NCBI RefSeq assembly: GCF_023156385.1
Contig: NZ_JAKZAK010000004.1
Location: 158,699-222,698, forward strand
DNA length: 64,000 nucleotides
DNA from: Marinobacter xestospongiae
Lineage (GTDB): Bacteria; Pseudomonadota; Gammaproteobacteria; Pseudomonadales; Oleiphilaceae
Direction of reading: 5' to 3'
Numbering within the stretch: position 1 is the stretch's first letter; the number at the start of each line of letters is the position of its first letter. The notes under the pieces are model-generated. The model was not told the origin of the DNA, did not search any database, and saw only the letters and a program-made list of their open reading frames with translations. Made by a program: the position numbers and the translations under genes. This document shows, in pieces, positions 28,183 to 39,705 of this stretch.

Positions 28183-29280
28183 TTACAGAACGCCGATGGG
28201 ATAGGAACCCAAGCGCTTGAGCTCGACCGCTTCGGCTTCCACTTCGGATAACACCTTGCTGATCAGGTCATCGTCCATGTGGCCTTCAAAATCGATATAG
28301 AACACGTAGGCCCAGGTTCCACTGGGGGACGGCCGGGTCTCGATCCGGGTCAGGCTCAAGCCATTGCGGTGGAACGGTTCCAGCAGCTGGTAGAGCGCGC
28401 CCGGCTTGTTGCGCATCGACACCAGGATGGACGACTTGTCCTGACCGCTGGGCCCGACTTCTTCCCGACCGACAATCAGGAACCGGGTGGTGTTGTCCGG
28501 GCGGTCCTCGATCTTGGCAGCCACCACGTCCAGGCCGTACAGCTCGCCGGCCATATCACCGGCGATGGCCGCAGTACCCGGCTCCTCTGCCGCCCGACGG
28601 GCAGCCTCGGCATTACTGCTGACCGCGACCCGCTCAATGCCATAGCGATGGGCGTCCAGCCACTGGCGACACTGGGCAAAAGACTGCTGGTGGGAGTAGA
28701 TCCGGGTAATTTCCTGGTCCCGGTTCTCCGGCGAGCACAACAGGTGGTGGTGAATGCGGAGCTGCACTTCACCACAGATTTTCAACGGCGACGACATGAA
28801 CATGTCGAGGGTGTGGTTGATCATGCCCTCGGTGGAGTTTTCCACCGGCACTACCCCATAGTGAGCAGAACCGGACTCCACCTCACGGAACACCGCATCA
28901 ATGGCAGGCAGTGGCACGCTGACCACGGAGTGACCAAAATGCTTGAGCGCTGCGGCCTGGGTGAAGGTGCCCACCGGCCCCAGGAAGGCGATGTGCATCG
29001 GCTTCTCCAGCGCCAGGCAGGCCGACATGATTTCCCGGAACAGCCGTGCCATCTCTTCGTCAGACAACGGGCCCGGGTTGGTTTCTTTGATCCGTCGCAA
29101 CACCTGGGCTTCGCGCTCCGGACGGTAGAAAAACACGTCCTGCCCCGGGTTGTGAGCCATTTTGACCTCAGCCACTTCCTGGGCGCAGCGGGCGCGAGCG
29201 CTTACCAGGTCCATGATCTGCTGGTCGAGACTGTCGATCTGGTCCCGCAGCTCACCCAACCGGATCTGCTCGTCGCTCAT
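28183..29280 (-). CDS. pheA: Chorismate mutase / prephenate dehydratase (P-protein)
   Basis: PheA converts chorismate to prephenate and then to phenylpyruvate. The 365-residue protein has an N-terminal AroQ chorismate mutase (LRDQIDSLDQQIMDLVSARA), then a dehydratase domain starting IAFLGPVGTFTQAAALKHFG with the TRFLIVGRE block. A C-terminal ACT domain (SILVSMRNKPGALYQLLEPF, ESRP-like ETRPSPSGTWAYVFYID) binds phenylalanine for feedback control. It starts one base after serC ends, so the serC-pheA-tyrA/aroA-cmk order is an operon. Confidence 0.96.
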   Translation of the reverse strand: MSDEQIRLGELRDQIDSLDQQIMDLVSARARCAQEVAEVKMAHNPGQDVFFYRPEREAQVLRRIKETNPGPLSDEEMARLFREIMSACLALEKPMHIAFLGPVGTFTQAAALKHFGHSVVSVPLPAIDAVFREVESGSAHYGVVPVENSTEGMINHTLDMFMSSPLKICGEVQLRIHHHLLCSPENRDQEITRIYSHQQSFAQCRQWLDAHRYGIERVAVSSNAEAARRAAEEPGTAAIAGDMAGELYGLDVVAAKIEDRPDNTTRFLIVGREEVGPSGQDKSSILVSMRNKPGALYQLLEPFHRNGLSLTRIETRPSPSGTWAYVFYIDFEGHMDDDLISKVLSEVEAEAVELKRLGSYPIGVL

Positions 29281-29281
29281 A

Positions 29282-30364
29282 TCAGCCTCGCTCCCTGGCG
29301 AAGCTCGCCATGTAGTCGATCAGGGCGTCCACACCGGCTTCCGGCATGGCGTTGTAGAGGCTCGCGCGCATGCCGCCAACCGAGCGGTGGCCCTTCAGAT
29401 TGAGCAGACCGCGCTCGTCAGCCCCTTTGAGGAAATCGGCATTCAGCGCGTCATCCGCCAGAGTGAACGGCACGTTCATCCAGGAACGGTAACGGGGATC
29501 GACCGGGTTGGCATAGAACTCGTTGGCGTCAATAAAGTCGTACAGCTTGCGGGCCTTGCGTTCATTCAGCTCACCCATTGCAGCCACACCGCCCTGCTCT
29601 TTCAGCCACTTGAACACCAGGCCGGCCAGGTACCAGGAATAGGTCGCCGGGGTGTTGTACATCGAGCCGTTATCCGCAATCACCTGATAGTTAAGCATGG
29701 TGGGCGTTTCCGGACGGGCCTTGCCCAACAGGTCCTTACGCACGATGATCACCACCAGGCCGGATGGCCCGATGTTCTTCTGGGCGCCAGCGTAGATCAG
29801 GCCAAAGCGGGATACATCCAGCGGACGGGACAGGATGGTGGACGACAGGTCGGCAACCAGCGGTACATCGCCACACTCCGGAATGAAATCGTACTCCACG
29901 CCGCCGATGGTCTCATTGGGGGTGTAATGCAGGTAAGCCGCATCCGCACGAGTGTTCCAGGTGGACGGGTCGGGCACGGTACTGAAACCCTGGTCTGACG
30001 AGCTGGCGGCAACATTAACGTCGGCATAACGGGCGGCTTCGGCAATCGCCTTCTTGGACCAGATGCCGGTGTTGATGTAGTCAGCACTGGTGCGATCGCC
30101 CAGCAGGTTCAACGGGATCGCCGAGAACTGACTGCTGGCACCGCCCTGCATGAACAGAACCGCATAGTCATCAGAGATGCCAGCAAGCTCGCGCAGATCC
30201 TGCTCCGCGGTCTCGGCGATCTCGATAAAGGCCTCACTGCGGTGACTCATTTCCATCACCGACATGCCGCTACCGCGCCAATCCAGCATCTCGTCCTGTG
30301 CCTGCTTCAGCACCGCTTCCGGCAAGGTTGCCGGACCCGCACAAAAGTTAAACGCCCTGCTCAT
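29282..30364 (-). CDS. serC: Phosphoserine aminotransferase
   Basis: SerC makes phosphoserine and also acts in pyridoxal phosphate synthesis. From the ATG at 30364 it has 360 residues and begins MSRAFNFCAGPATLPEAVL. The PLP lysine is in GLIYAGAQKNIGPSGL, and the conserved SHRSEAF block is near residue 42. The upstream start at 30382 adds six unconserved residues and is not used. It is the first gene of the block after gyrA. Confidence 0.96.
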   Translation of the reverse strand: MSRAFNFCAGPATLPEAVLKQAQDEMLDWRGSGMSVMEMSHRSEAFIEIAETAEQDLRELAGISDDYAVLFMQGGASSQFSAIPLNLLGDRTSADYINTGIWSKKAIAEAARYADVNVAASSSDQGFSTVPDPSTWNTRADAAYLHYTPNETIGGVEYDFIPECGDVPLVADLSSTILSRPLDVSRFGLIYAGAQKNIGPSGLVVIIVRKDLLGKARPETPTMLNYQVIADNGSMYNTPATYSWYLAGLVFKWLKEQGGVAAMGELNERKARKLYDFIDANEFYANPVDPRYRSWMNVPFTLADDALNADFLKGADERGLLNLKGHRSVGGMRASLYNAMPEAGVDALIDYMASFARERG

Positions 30365-30405
30365 GCTCTGTGGATCTCTCAATGGTGTCTGTTCGGTTAT
30401 TCGGA

Positions 30406-30437
30406 CCCCGGCCAGACCCTTTCAGGGCCCGCCGGGG
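30406..30437 (-). other. GC-rich hairpin between gyrA and serC
   Basis: CCCCGGC...GCCGGGG arms enclose a smaller CCCTTTCAGGG stem, making an extended dyad 13 bases past the gyrA stop. No T-run follows on the minus strand. It could be a weak terminator or a message-stabilising structure. Confidence 0.5.
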
Positions 30438-30449
30438 CTAAGCGACGGC

Positions 30450-33092
<2,643 letters not shown>

Positions 33093-33176
33093 CGAGAAAG
33101 GTTCCTTTGCGTTTACTGGAAGTCGTGAGAATCGTTTTCAACAAGCGGCCGATATTACCACATTCGGCCCCTGGAC

Positions 33177-34031
33177 TCAGTCGAAAACCACCGTCTTGTT
33201 TTCATAGGTAATCACCCGGTCCTCAATGTGGGAACGCAGGCCTCGGGCCAGTACGTTCTTCTCCACATCCCGACCCAGGCGCACCATGTCGTCGATGGAA
33301 TCGCTGTGGGTAATGCGAATCACGTCCTGTTCGATGATCGGACCTTCGTCCAGATCCTGGGTGACGTAATGGCAGGTTGCACCGATCAGTTTCACCCCCC
33401 GACTGTAGGCCTGGTGATAGGGGCGGGCCCCGGCGAACGACGGCAGGAAGCTGTGGTGAATGTTGATCACCTTGCCGGCGTAACGCTCGCACAGGTCCGG
33501 CGGCAGGATCTGCATGTAACGCGCCAGCACCACCACGTCAGTCTGGTAGCTGTCGATCAACTCACCGATCTGGGCAAAGGCTTCGGCCTTGTTGTCCCGG
33601 GATACCGGCACGTGGTGATAGGGAATGTCGTACCACTCCACCATCCGGCGCAGATCTTCGTGGTTGGAGATCACCCCCACCACTTCGCAGTTCAGCTCTT
33701 TGCTGTGCCAGCGATGCAGCAGGTCCGCCAGGCAATGGGACTCCTTGCTGCACATCAACACCACCCGCTTGGGCTGGGCGGAGTCCGCCACCTGCCAGCG
33801 CATGTCAAATTCGCGGGCGATCGGCTCAAACGCAGCCCGGAACTGGTCCAGCCCGAAGGGAATGGAGCTGGCCTTGATTTCGTGGCGCATGAAGAACCAG
33901 CCGGTCTGGATGTCAGAGTGATGGCTGGCCTCGGTAATCCAGCCGTTGTAGGTCGACAGGAAGTTACTGACCTTGGCAACAATGCCTACCCGATCGGGGC
34001 AGGAAATCACAAGACGATAGGTATGCTCCAT
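33177..34031 (-). CDS. purU: Formyltetrahydrofolate deformylase
   Basis: PurU splits 10-formyltetrahydrofolate into formate and tetrahydrofolate, balancing one-carbon units. From the ATG at 34031, which has AAGGAAAGG upstream, it has 284 residues. An N-terminal ACT domain (YRLVISCPDRVGIVAKVSNFL) is followed by a formyltransferase-fold domain. This contains VINIHHSFLPSFAGARPYHQA, with the catalytic His and Asn-type residues, and CHYVTQDLDEGPII with the catalytic Asp. The upstream open extension has no similarity. Confidence 0.95.
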   Translation of the reverse strand: MEHTYRLVISCPDRVGIVAKVSNFLSTYNGWITEASHHSDIQTGWFFMRHEIKASSIPFGLDQFRAAFEPIAREFDMRWQVADSAQPKRVVLMCSKESHCLADLLHRWHSKELNCEVVGVISNHEDLRRMVEWYDIPYHHVPVSRDNKAEAFAQIGELIDSYQTDVVVLARYMQILPPDLCERYAGKVINIHHSFLPSFAGARPYHQAYSRGVKLIGATCHYVTQDLDEGPIIEQDVIRITHSDSIDDMVRLGRDVEKNVLARGLRSHIEDRVITYENKTVVFD

Positions 34032-34279
34032 GAGGGCCTTTCCTTTAAAAACCTGGGAAAGCGGGTTCGCCAGACAGGCCAACCCGGAAAAGTGACCGGC
34101 TATCATAGCGTATCTGGCGGCAAGAAACGAAGGCAGCGCCAAATCCGGGGCAATCTATCCAACCTTCCGACAGTTGCGCCACCCGATAGCCTGGGCCATC
34201 TTAATGAGCCGGCCGCCCCGCAAAGCAACGCCAGCCGGGGAAACTGGCTTCAACCAAGAAAAGCAACAAGGACGACACC

Positions 34280-36013
34280 ATGCTCAGACACTTTCGACGC
34301 CCGCTGTTCCTGCTCTGCCTGATGCCGGCAGTGCTGGCCCAGCCCTGGCAATCCGCCACTGCTGCCGCCATTCTGGAGGGCGAGCGCCATCACCCCAGCG
34401 AAGGTCGCAACGGAATGGTAGCCACCAGCCATACCCTGGCAACCGACGTCGCCCTGCAGGTTCTCAAGGACGGCGGCAACGCCATCGACGCCGCGGTCAC
34501 CGCTGGCTTCGCCCTGGCGGTCACCCAACCCCGCTCCGGTAACATCGGAGGCGGCGGTTTCATGCTGATTGCCCCTGGCGACCAGAGCCCGGTAACGGCC
34601 ATCGACTACCGCGAAACCGCACCGGCGGCCGCCACCGAAACCATGTATCAGGACAGCGACGGCAACGTCGTCCAGAACCGCAGCCGCTTCACCCACAAGG
34701 CCGCTGGCGTGCCCGGCACAGTCGCCGGCCTGGCCATGGCCCTGGAGCGCCACGGCACCCTCAGCCTGAAACAGGCACTGGCACCGGCCATACAGCTCGC
34801 ACGGGAAGGTTTCGTTGTGCCGCCCCGCTTCAGCCACGGCCTGGAAAGCGCCCGCGACCGCCTGGAGCCCTGGCCCGCCAGCAAGGCCAAGTTCTACAAG
34901 GAGGATGGCAGCGCCTACCAGCCTGGTGAACGCTTCCGCCAACCCGATCTCGCCGCCACCCTGCAACGCATCGCCGATCAGGGCATCAAGGGCTTCTACG
35001 AGGGTGAAACCGCGCAGCTGATCGTAGACGAGATGGAGCAGAATGATGGCCTCATTACCCTGGAAGACCTGAAAAACTACCAGCCGGCCATCCGCCAGCC
35101 CATCCACGGCAACTACCGGGGCTACGACGTCTACTCCATGTCACCACCCTCATCCGGCGGCACCCACATCGTCCAGATCCTCAACATCCTTGAGGGTTAC
35201 CCGATTGGCGAGTATGGCCACAACTCCGCCCAGACCATCCACCTGATGGCCGAGGCGATGAAACTGGCCTATGCCGATCGCTCCGAGTACCTGGGCGACA
35301 CCGACTTTGTTGAGGTCCCACTGGCGGGCCTCACCGACAAAGCCTACGCCGAACACCTCCGCGACGGCATCGATCCGGACCAGGCCCGCCCCTCGGTGGA
35401 CATCCGCGCCGGTGATCCAGCCGGATACGAGAGCAACGAAACAACCCACTTCTCCATTGTTGATCGCTGGGGTAACGCCGTTTCCAACACCTACACCATC
35501 AACTTCAGTTATGGCTCAGGCATCACCGTGACCGGTGCCGGCTTCCTGCTCAACAACGAGATGGACGACTTCAGCGCCAAACCCGGCGTACCCAATGCCT
35601 ACGGCCTGATTGGCGGCGAAGCCAACAAGATCGAGCCCGGCAAGCGCATGCTCAGCTCGATGTCGCCAACCATTGTCCGCAAAGACGGCCGTAATGTGCT
35701 GGTCACCGGCAGCCCCGGAGGCTCCCGCATCATCACCACCACACTGCAGGTACTGATGAACGTGATCGACCATGGCATGAACATCCAGTCTGCGGTGGCA
35801 GCGCCTCGCATCCATCACCAGTGGCTGCCGGATGAGATCCGCATTGAGAACGGCATCAGCCCGGACACCATTCGTTTACTGGAAGGTATGGGCCACACCG
35901 TGGAAACCCGCAGCGCCATGGGGGCAATCCAGAGCATTGCCGTGGGTGAGGATGGCATGCTGTATGGTGGCGCCGATCCGCGCCGCAGTACGTCCTCAGC
36001 CCAGGGATTCTAG
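34280..36013 (+). CDS. ggt: Gamma-glutamyltranspeptidase
   Basis: This enzyme cleaves the gamma-glutamyl bond of glutathione and related compounds in the periplasm. The 577-residue precursor has a signal peptide with a hydrophobic core at residues 9-20. The large subunit contains GGNAIDAAVTAGFAL and SGNIGGGGFML. Autoprocessing should occur before T388 in NETTHFSIVD, the nucleophile of the small subunit. The SSMSPTIV and TGSPGGSRI blocks follow, with the usual oxyanion and glutamate contacts. It stands alone, ending in an intrinsic terminator. Confidence 0.95.
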   Translation: MLRHFRRPLFLLCLMPAVLAQPWQSATAAAILEGERHHPSEGRNGMVATSHTLATDVALQVLKDGGNAIDAAVTAGFALAVTQPRSGNIGGGGFMLIAPGDQSPVTAIDYRETAPAAATETMYQDSDGNVVQNRSRFTHKAAGVPGTVAGLAMALERHGTLSLKQALAPAIQLAREGFVVPPRFSHGLESARDRLEPWPASKAKFYKEDGSAYQPGERFRQPDLAATLQRIADQGIKGFYEGETAQLIVDEMEQNDGLITLEDLKNYQPAIRQPIHGNYRGYDVYSMSPPSSGGTHIVQILNILEGYPIGEYGHNSAQTIHLMAEAMKLAYADRSEYLGDTDFVEVPLAGLTDKAYAEHLRDGIDPDQARPSVDIRAGDPAGYESNETTHFSIVDRWGNAVSNTYTINFSYGSGITVTGAGFLLNNEMDDFSAKPGVPNAYGLIGGEANKIEPGKRMLSSMSPTIVRKDGRNVLVTGSPGGSRIITTTLQVLMNVIDHGMNIQSAVAAPRIHHQWLPDEIRIENGISPDTIRLLEGMGHTVETRSAMGAIQSIAVGEDGMLYGGADPRRSTSSAQGF

Positions 36014-36033
36014 GACTTTAAAACACACAAACA

Positions 36034-36064
36034 GAAAGGCGGGCACCACGCCCGCCTTTCTTAT
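36034..36064 (+). terminator. Intrinsic terminator after ggt
   Basis: GAAAGGCGGGC and GCCCGCCTTTC make an 11-base-pair stem around the loop ACCAC. A short T-rich tail follows on the plus strand and an A-rich one precedes it. It lies 20 bases past the ggt stop and could also stop transcription coming from the SMR gene side. Confidence 0.85.
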
Positions 36065-36104
36065 AAAACTTCCAAAATTTCTTTCCCAGACAAGAGTCGG
36101 CAGA

Positions 36105-36437
36105 CTAGTGTCCGACCGTCCGGGACATGCCATTCATCACCAGCACCCCGGCAACGATCAACCCCATACCAATCACCGCCGGCGCGTCCAGTTTCTGGCC
36201 AAACACCAGCCAGCCAATCAGCGCAATCGCCACCACACCGACGCCGGACCAGATGGCATAGGCCACACCGACGGGAATGGAGCGCAGGGTCAGCGCCAGC
36301 AGGTAAAAGGCCAGACCATAGCCCACCACCACCAGCACCGACGGCCACAGCCGGGAAAAACCATCGCTGGCCTTGAGGGCCGAAGTCGCCACCACCTCAG
36401 CACCAATGGCGGCAATCAGCAACACCCAGTTATTCAC
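36105..36437 (-). CDS. Small multidrug resistance (SMR) family transporter
   Basis: This 110-residue inner-membrane protein has four hydrophobic helices, the size of EmrE and its relatives. The proton- and substrate-coupling Glu is present in AAIGAEVVATSALKAS (near residue 14), and YAIWSGVGVVAIALIGWLVFGQ is the conserved helix-3/4 region. Whether it exports quaternary ammonium compounds or guanidinium-like ions cannot be told from the sequence. It overlaps the upstream monooxygenase-like gene by four bases. Confidence 0.9.
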   Translation of the reverse strand: MNNWVLLIAAIGAEVVATSALKASDGFSRLWPSVLVVVGYGLAFYLLALTLRSIPVGVAYAIWSGVGVVAIALIGWLVFGQKLDAPAVIGMGLIVAGVLVMNGMSRTVGH

Positions 36438-36769
36438 GCCACGCCTCCGGATTCAGGACCATAATCGCGCTCGACCCGGGCAACCCGGACCCGATAATCG
36501 GCATACCACTGACTTCGCCCCAGCCGCTGAGCCTCGCGATGTTCAACCTGGGCCTTCCAGCGCCGAATCGATTCCAGATCTCGCCAGTAGGAAACCGTGA
36601 TACCGACCTCCTCGCGGGCCGACTCGATACCGAGAAAGCCTTCCTGCTGCTGCGCCAACTCAACCATCCTGACCGCCATTTCACCATAGCCGTCATCGTC
36701 GGACGTACGCAGGGAGGTGAAGATGACCGTGTAATAGGGAGGCACGGGTGTTGTTGCAATCTCTGCCAT
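36434..36769 (-). CDS. Antibiotic biosynthesis monooxygenase (ABM) domain protein
   Basis: This 111-residue protein has the ABM dimeric alpha-beta-barrel fold, recognised from YTVIFTSLRTSDDDGYGEMA, ELAQQQEGFLGIESAR and ITVSYWRDLESIRRWKAQ-like blocks. Similar E. coli-type proteins are of unknown function and need no cofactor. The ATG at 36769 begins MAEIATTP; an upstream start at 36805 is less likely. The gene overlaps the SMR transporter gene by four bases, so the pair forms a small operon. Confidence 0.85.
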   Translation of the reverse strand: MAEIATTPVPPYYTVIFTSLRTSDDDGYGEMAVRMVELAQQQEGFLGIESAREEVGITVSYWRDLESIRRWKAQVEHREAQRLGRSQWYADYRVRVARVERDYGPESGGVA

Positions 36770-37041
36770 TGTCAGACTCCAATACCTTCGATCAGAAAAC
36801 CGCACCTCAACAGGCGACGGGATTCCAGGTGGGGAGCGTGAGAGTATAGAGATCAGACCGGCGACAGGGAATCGGGGTAAGTACCGCCGGCGCTGGCGAG
36901 CCCCGCCGGCGTGTCATAAACGGCCAATTGCCCGGAGCGCCAAGGCTATCGCCCCAGGATACCGCAACGGCTATGATAGCTTTGGCGAGCGAACAACTTT
37001 TGGCCGATACCGCCTTGAACAATAATAAAGGAGTCCACTCC

Positions 37042-38721
37042 ATGAACGCCGCAACACACCCCAGCACGTCTCTCCACTGTCTGAGTTACTGGGCCCAGAA
37101 AACGCCCGACCGGGTCTACCTGACCCAGCCGTTCCCGGACGGCAGTACCCAGGACATCACCTGGGGCGAAGCCGCCGACCAGGTCGCCAGAATGGCAGCC
37201 CACCTGCGCAGTCTGAACATTCCGGAGCACAGCAACGTTGCCCTTCTGGGCCGCAACAGCGCCCACTGGGTGCTGGCCGATCTGGCCATCTGGGCCGCCG
37301 GACACGTCTCCGTTCCCCTGTACCCCACCCTCAATGGCGACACCGCCGCCTACATTCTGGAGCACAGCGAAGCTCGCCTGCTGTTCCTCGGCAAAATGGA
37401 CGGCACCGTGGATGGCTGGAACGATATCAAGGACATTCTGCCGGTCGATCTGCCACTGATCTCCCTGCCCATGTCTCCTCGCCGGGATACACCGCAGTGG
37501 ACCGACATCGTGGCCAATACCGCACCGCAGCCCATGCACTCTCCGTCACCAACGGACCTGGCCACCATTGTCTACACCTCGGGCAGCACCGGCCGGCCCA
37601 AAGGCGTGATGCACAGTTTCCAGTCTCTGATCTCCGTGGCGGATGGTCTCAAGCAGCTGTTCCCGGTCAACCAGGACGACCGCATGCTGTCTTACCTGCC
37701 ACTAGCCCACGTCGCCGAGCGGGCCGCGGTGGAGAACCTGTCGCTGTTCTATGGCTTCCACCTGTACTTCGCCAATTCCCTGGAGAGCTTCCAGGAAGAC
37801 CTGCAACGGGCACGCCCCACCCTGTTCTTCTCGGTGCCACGACTGTGGATGAAGTTCTATCTGGCGATCAATGAAAAGCTCTCACCCGGCAAACAGAAAC
37901 TGCTGTTCAACCTGCCCCTGGTCAACCGCCTGGTAAAGAAGAAGGTGCTGACCCAGCTCGGCCTGAATCACTGCCGGGCCGCCCTGACCGGCGCTGCACC
38001 GCTGTCGCCGGAAATTATTGCCTGGTACCGCAACCTGGGGCTGGAGCTGCTGGAGGTGTACGGCATGTCTGAGAACTTCGGCTACTCCCACAGCAACCGT
38101 CCTGGCCAGACCCGCGTGGGCACTGTTGGTGTAGCGAATCCCGGCGTCGAACACCGTATTGGCGACAATGGTGAGGTTCAGGTAAAAAGCCCCGGACAGA
38201 TGCTGGGCTACTATCGGAATGAAGAGAAAACCCGCGAAGACCTGACGGAGGACGGCTTCCTCAAGACCGGCGACATGGGCGAAATCGACAGCGACGGCTA
38301 CCTGCGCATCACCGGCCGGGTGAAGGACCTGTTCAAAACCGCCAAGGGCAAGTACGTGGTGCCGGTGCCACTGGAAAGCCGCTTCAACCACCCCAAGCTG
38401 GAGGCCGTCTGCGTCGCCGGCGCCAACCAGCCCCAACCCTGCGCCCTGATCCTGCTGTCAGAAGAAACCCGGGAAGAGCTGGCGGCCCACAGCAATCACG
38501 ATGAACTGGAATGTGAGCTGACGGAGGTTCTCACCCGGGTCAACGCCGAGGCAGAGCCCCATGAAAAACTGGCGTTCGCCGTGGTGGTCAACGAACCCTG
38601 GCGCATCGAGAACGGCATGCTCACCCCCACCCTGAAGATCAAGCGCAACGTCATCGAAAGCCACTACGCCGACCGCATGGCTGGCTGGTATGACCAGAAT
38701 CGCAGGATTGTCTGGGAGTAA
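37042..38721 (+). CDS. AMP-dependent long-chain acyl-CoA synthetase family protein
   Basis: This 559-residue adenylate-forming enzyme probably activates a fatty acid to its CoA thioester. The P-loop-like A3 motif is YTSGSTGRPKGVM, and the later motifs EVYGMSENFGYSHS and KTGDMGEIDSDGYLRITGRVKD are intact. The conserved C-terminal Lys is in PTLKIKRNVIESHY. The ATG at 37042 has AAAGGAGTCC upstream and is chosen over earlier in-frame codons. It resembles the second synthetase encoded at 49.1-50.8 kb, so the two are paralogues. The exact substrate is unknown. Confidence 0.88.
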   Translation: MNAATHPSTSLHCLSYWAQKTPDRVYLTQPFPDGSTQDITWGEAADQVARMAAHLRSLNIPEHSNVALLGRNSAHWVLADLAIWAAGHVSVPLYPTLNGDTAAYILEHSEARLLFLGKMDGTVDGWNDIKDILPVDLPLISLPMSPRRDTPQWTDIVANTAPQPMHSPSPTDLATIVYTSGSTGRPKGVMHSFQSLISVADGLKQLFPVNQDDRMLSYLPLAHVAERAAVENLSLFYGFHLYFANSLESFQEDLQRARPTLFFSVPRLWMKFYLAINEKLSPGKQKLLFNLPLVNRLVKKKVLTQLGLNHCRAALTGAAPLSPEIIAWYRNLGLELLEVYGMSENFGYSHSNRPGQTRVGTVGVANPGVEHRIGDNGEVQVKSPGQMLGYYRNEEKTREDLTEDGFLKTGDMGEIDSDGYLRITGRVKDLFKTAKGKYVVPVPLESRFNHPKLEAVCVAGANQPQPCALILLSEETREELAAHSNHDELECELTEVLTRVNAEAEPHEKLAFAVVVNEPWRIENGMLTPTLKIKRNVIESHYADRMAGWYDQNRRIVWE

Positions 38722-38729
38722 GACCAGAC

Positions 38730-38758
38730 GCCCCGGCCACCCTGGCCGGGGCAGTTTT
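38730..38758 (+). terminator. Intrinsic terminator after the acyl-CoA synthetase gene
   Basis: GCCCCGGCCA and TGGCCGGGGC make a perfect 10-base-pair stem with a CCC loop, followed by AGTTTT. It starts 8 bases past the stop codon and separates the gene from the convergent TRIC-family gene. Confidence 0.85.
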
Positions 38759-38826
38759 CCAGCGATTCTCATCCTTTCACAGAGCCCTGCCATGTCGTAC
38801 GCGTACCGGCTGACCGACACCCGCCA

Positions 38827-39447
38827 TCAGTCCTGCCATTTTTCCGGGGCATAGGAAAACACCGGCAGGGAACACTGCCAGCGAATGGCCGCCAGCCGAA
38901 GGGCCAGACCGACGCTGAACGAGGCCAGCAGGTTGATATCATGATCGACCTGACGATCCAGCAGGAACAGATACAGCAACGCCACCAGCAGCGAGACACT
39001 GGCATACAGCTCATGCTGCAGTACCTGAGGGGTGCGATTGCACATCAGATCCCGCAGGATACCGCCGAAAATGCCCGTGGTGATCCCCGCCATCACCACA
39101 ACCGGCGTGTTGTAGTTGAGACTGAGGGCAACATTGCAGCCGATGATGGTAAAGGCCACCAGCCCCATCGCATCGAGAATCAGGAACAGCTGGTGAAGGT
39201 GACGCATAAAGCGGGCGATCACAATGGTGAACAAACCAGCGGAGATGGTGAGGTAGATGTAGGACGGGTGCTGGGTCCAGTTGACCGGGTAGTTACCCAG
39301 CAGGATATCCCGCACGGTACCGCCGCCAAGAGCGGTAAGAAAAGCGATCAGGGCCACGCCGAACATGTCCATGTTCCGACGTCCGGCCGCCAGGGCACCG
39401 GACATGGCTTCCGCTGTGATGGCAATCACATAGATATAGGTGAGCAC
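38827..39447 (-). CDS. TRIC/UPF0126 family membrane protein, likely glycine-linked transporter
   Basis: The 206-residue protein has about seven hydrophobic helices arranged as two repeats of the UPF0126 (YicG/TRIC-type) domain. Each repeat carries a glycine-rich turn followed by Arg-Asp: LGGGTVRDILLG and FGGILRDLMC. The GTG at 39447 is the start, with AGGAG at the proper distance; no ATG fits. Directly upstream (39472-39655) lies a tandem glycine riboswitch, which argues that the protein moves glycine or a related small amino acid. That role is inferred; biochemical function of bacterial UPF0126 proteins is not settled. Confidence 0.88.
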   Translation of the reverse strand: MLTYIYVIAITAEAMSGALAAGRRNMDMFGVALIAFLTALGGGTVRDILLGNYPVNWTQHPSYIYLTISAGLFTIVIARFMRHLHQLFLILDAMGLVAFTIIGCNVALSLNYNTPVVVMAGITTGIFGGILRDLMCNRTPQVLQHELYASVSLLVALLYLFLLDRQVDHDINLLASFSVGLALRLAAIRWQCSLPVFSYAPEKWQD

Positions 39448-39471
39448 GCAGGACTCCTGCTGTCGTCGTGC

Positions 39472-39655
39472 CTCTCCCCCTGTCCTGTGTACCTGAGAGT
39501 TTGGGCGGCGTGGTGGCCGCTTGCCCCTTCGGTGGACTGCTCTTGGCAGTCGCTCTCCAGTCGGCGTGTCTGGTTGTGTCGCAGTACCGGTGCCTGAGCG
39601 TTTATGGGAGTTTGCGCCTTCGGCGGGGGCTGCTGGTACAACCCCTCTCTCCTGC
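39472..39655 (-). ncRNA. Tandem glycine riboswitch
   Basis: Read on the minus strand, two consecutive aptamers are visible. The first has GGAGAGAG, then GCCGAAGGCGCAAAC and GCTCAGGCACC. The second has GGAGAGCG, then CACCGAAGGGGCAAGC and CTCTCAGGTACA. These are the conserved core strings of the glycine riboswitch, and the tandem layout with a short linker is the usual form. It ends about 25 bases before the GTG start of the TRIC-family gene, so translational or transcriptional control by glycine is expected. Confidence 0.93.
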
Positions 39656-39664
39656 GAGGCCGCC

Positions 39665-39692
39665 ATTATACGGATTCGGGCGGCGATGAAAA
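39665..39692 (-). promoter_or_regulatory. Sigma-70-type promoter for the glycine riboswitch transcript
   Basis: On the minus strand a perfect -10 box TATAAT (39665-39670) lies 16 bases after TTTTCA, a moderate -35 box (39687-39692). The predicted start near 39658 falls just before the first riboswitch aptamer, which supports both calls. Confidence 0.65.
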
Positions 39693-39705
39693 GATCAGAT
39701 TTTGA

